Shown here one piece after another: positions 25,689 to 26,046 of a stretch of 26,046 nt of DNA. Position numbers and translations under genes: made by a program. The notes beneath the pieces are model-generated. The model was not told the DNA's origin. It saw only the letters and a list, made by a program, of their open reading frames with translations, and did no database searches. The DNA is from an uncultured Acetatifactor sp. Its GTDB lineage: Bacteria > Bacillota > Clostridia > Lachnospirales > Lachnospiraceae. The stretch spans positions 1 through 26,046 of the forward strand of contig CAJUFI010000041.1 in the NCBI GenBank assembly GCA_910585665.1, in the 5' to 3' direction. Within the stretch, counting starts at the first letter, position 1. Every line of letters begins with the position of its first letter.

Positions 25689-26046
25689 TCACCCGCCGAT
25701 CCAACAGAACACAGTAATGATTGTCTCCAGAATCAGGCGGATGATGTGGTGATGGACATGGACTTTCTTTTGCCGAAAGCCGTTCATCAACGCACCGATG
25801 GAAATGCATATCATTCCGAAGATTAAAATGAGGATAAAGTTTCTGTTCCAGAACACGTTGCATACAGTGTATCCCAGATTCAACAGGCATCCCGCTGTTA
25901 TGAATGCGGAGGATGCGCTTTTCGTTTTTTCGGCGGAATGTGCTTCTTCCGCGGGAAGCATCCTTCCCGTGGGATGCTTCTCTTCCATGGAATGCTTCTC
26001 TTCCATGGAATGCTTCTCTTCCATGGAATGCTTCTCTTCCATGGAA
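25689..26046 (-). CDS. Small membrane protein with N-terminal MEEKHS repeats (partial at window edge)
   Basis: Unrecognised. The visible 117 residues start in a repeated hexapeptide MEEKHS (four copies, the last varying to MEEKHP), followed by a hydrophilic stretch and three hydrophobic segments (about FITAGCLLNLGYTVCNVF, FILILIFGMICISIGALM and IIRLILETIITVFCWI). The frame is open to the window edge, so the true start and repeat number lie beyond it. The 95 bp between it and the convergent EamA gene hold a weak hairpin (25600-25625) without a U-run. Confidence 0.55.
   Translation of the reverse strand, partial: SMEEKHSMEEKHSMEEKHSMEEKHPTGRMLPAEEAHSAEKTKSASSAFITAGCLLNLGYTVCNVFWNRNFILILIFGMICISIGALMNGFRQKKVHVHHHIIRLILETIITVFCWIGG
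25971..26046. repeat. 18-bp tandem repeat encoding MEEKHS
   Basis: Four units of GGAATGCTTCTCTTCCAT (the first with one change) plus the start of a fifth, cut by the window edge. Because the unit is a multiple of three, copy-number change keeps the reading frame. Confidence 0.9.

Overview
The window looks like a chromosomal segment of a spore-forming, fairly GC-rich gut Firmicute, most likely a Lachnospiraceae (Clostridium cluster XIVa type). The basis is family content read from the translations: a PdaA-type cortex deacetylase, a clostridial subtilisin of the Csp-like type, AAA-ATPase-like/PD-(D/E)XK genes in several copies, large serine recombinases with a DUF6870-like partner, strong AGGAGG ribosome sites and TTGACA/TATAAT promoters. 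No database search was possible, so the taxonomic call is an inference.

Layout. Positions 1-13149 are mostly ordinary single-copy genes: guaA (GMP synthase), a pdaA-like deacetylase, a ROK-family regulator, a single-pass membrane protein with two extracellular SH3-like domains, a BlaI/MecI-type repressor with no BlaR1 beside it, an AraC-type regulator divergent from a secreted BIG2/basic-secretory-protein-type metallopeptidase, and carB without carA. Most have their own recognisable promoter and several end in palindromic terminators.

Positions 13443-24655 are accessory and scarred. They hold one intact AAA-ATPase-like/PD-(D/E)XK gene with two decayed relatives (a 3' stub and a frameshifted hybrid), a two-gene ATPase + TOPRIM-like module that resembles known abortive-infection pairs, a 5'-truncated S8 peptidase gene, and an operon of two overlapping large serine recombinases plus a DUF6870-like gene. 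A 106-bp palindromic repeat occurs three times in the same orientation (13534, 20456, 24550). Two near-identical copies bracket the recombinase operon exactly, and the outermost copies bracket the whole 11-kb accessory block. A 48-bp direct repeat made of the S8 gene's 3' end brackets the ATPase/TOPRIM module.

After the last repeat come an EamA-type transporter gene and, at the window edge, a small membrane protein whose N-terminus is an 18-bp tandem repeat.

The points of most interest are the repeat-bracketed recombinase cassette, the palindromic repeat with a compensatory base-pair change, and the ATPase/TOPRIM module with its flanking direct repeats and neighbouring cluster of hairpins.
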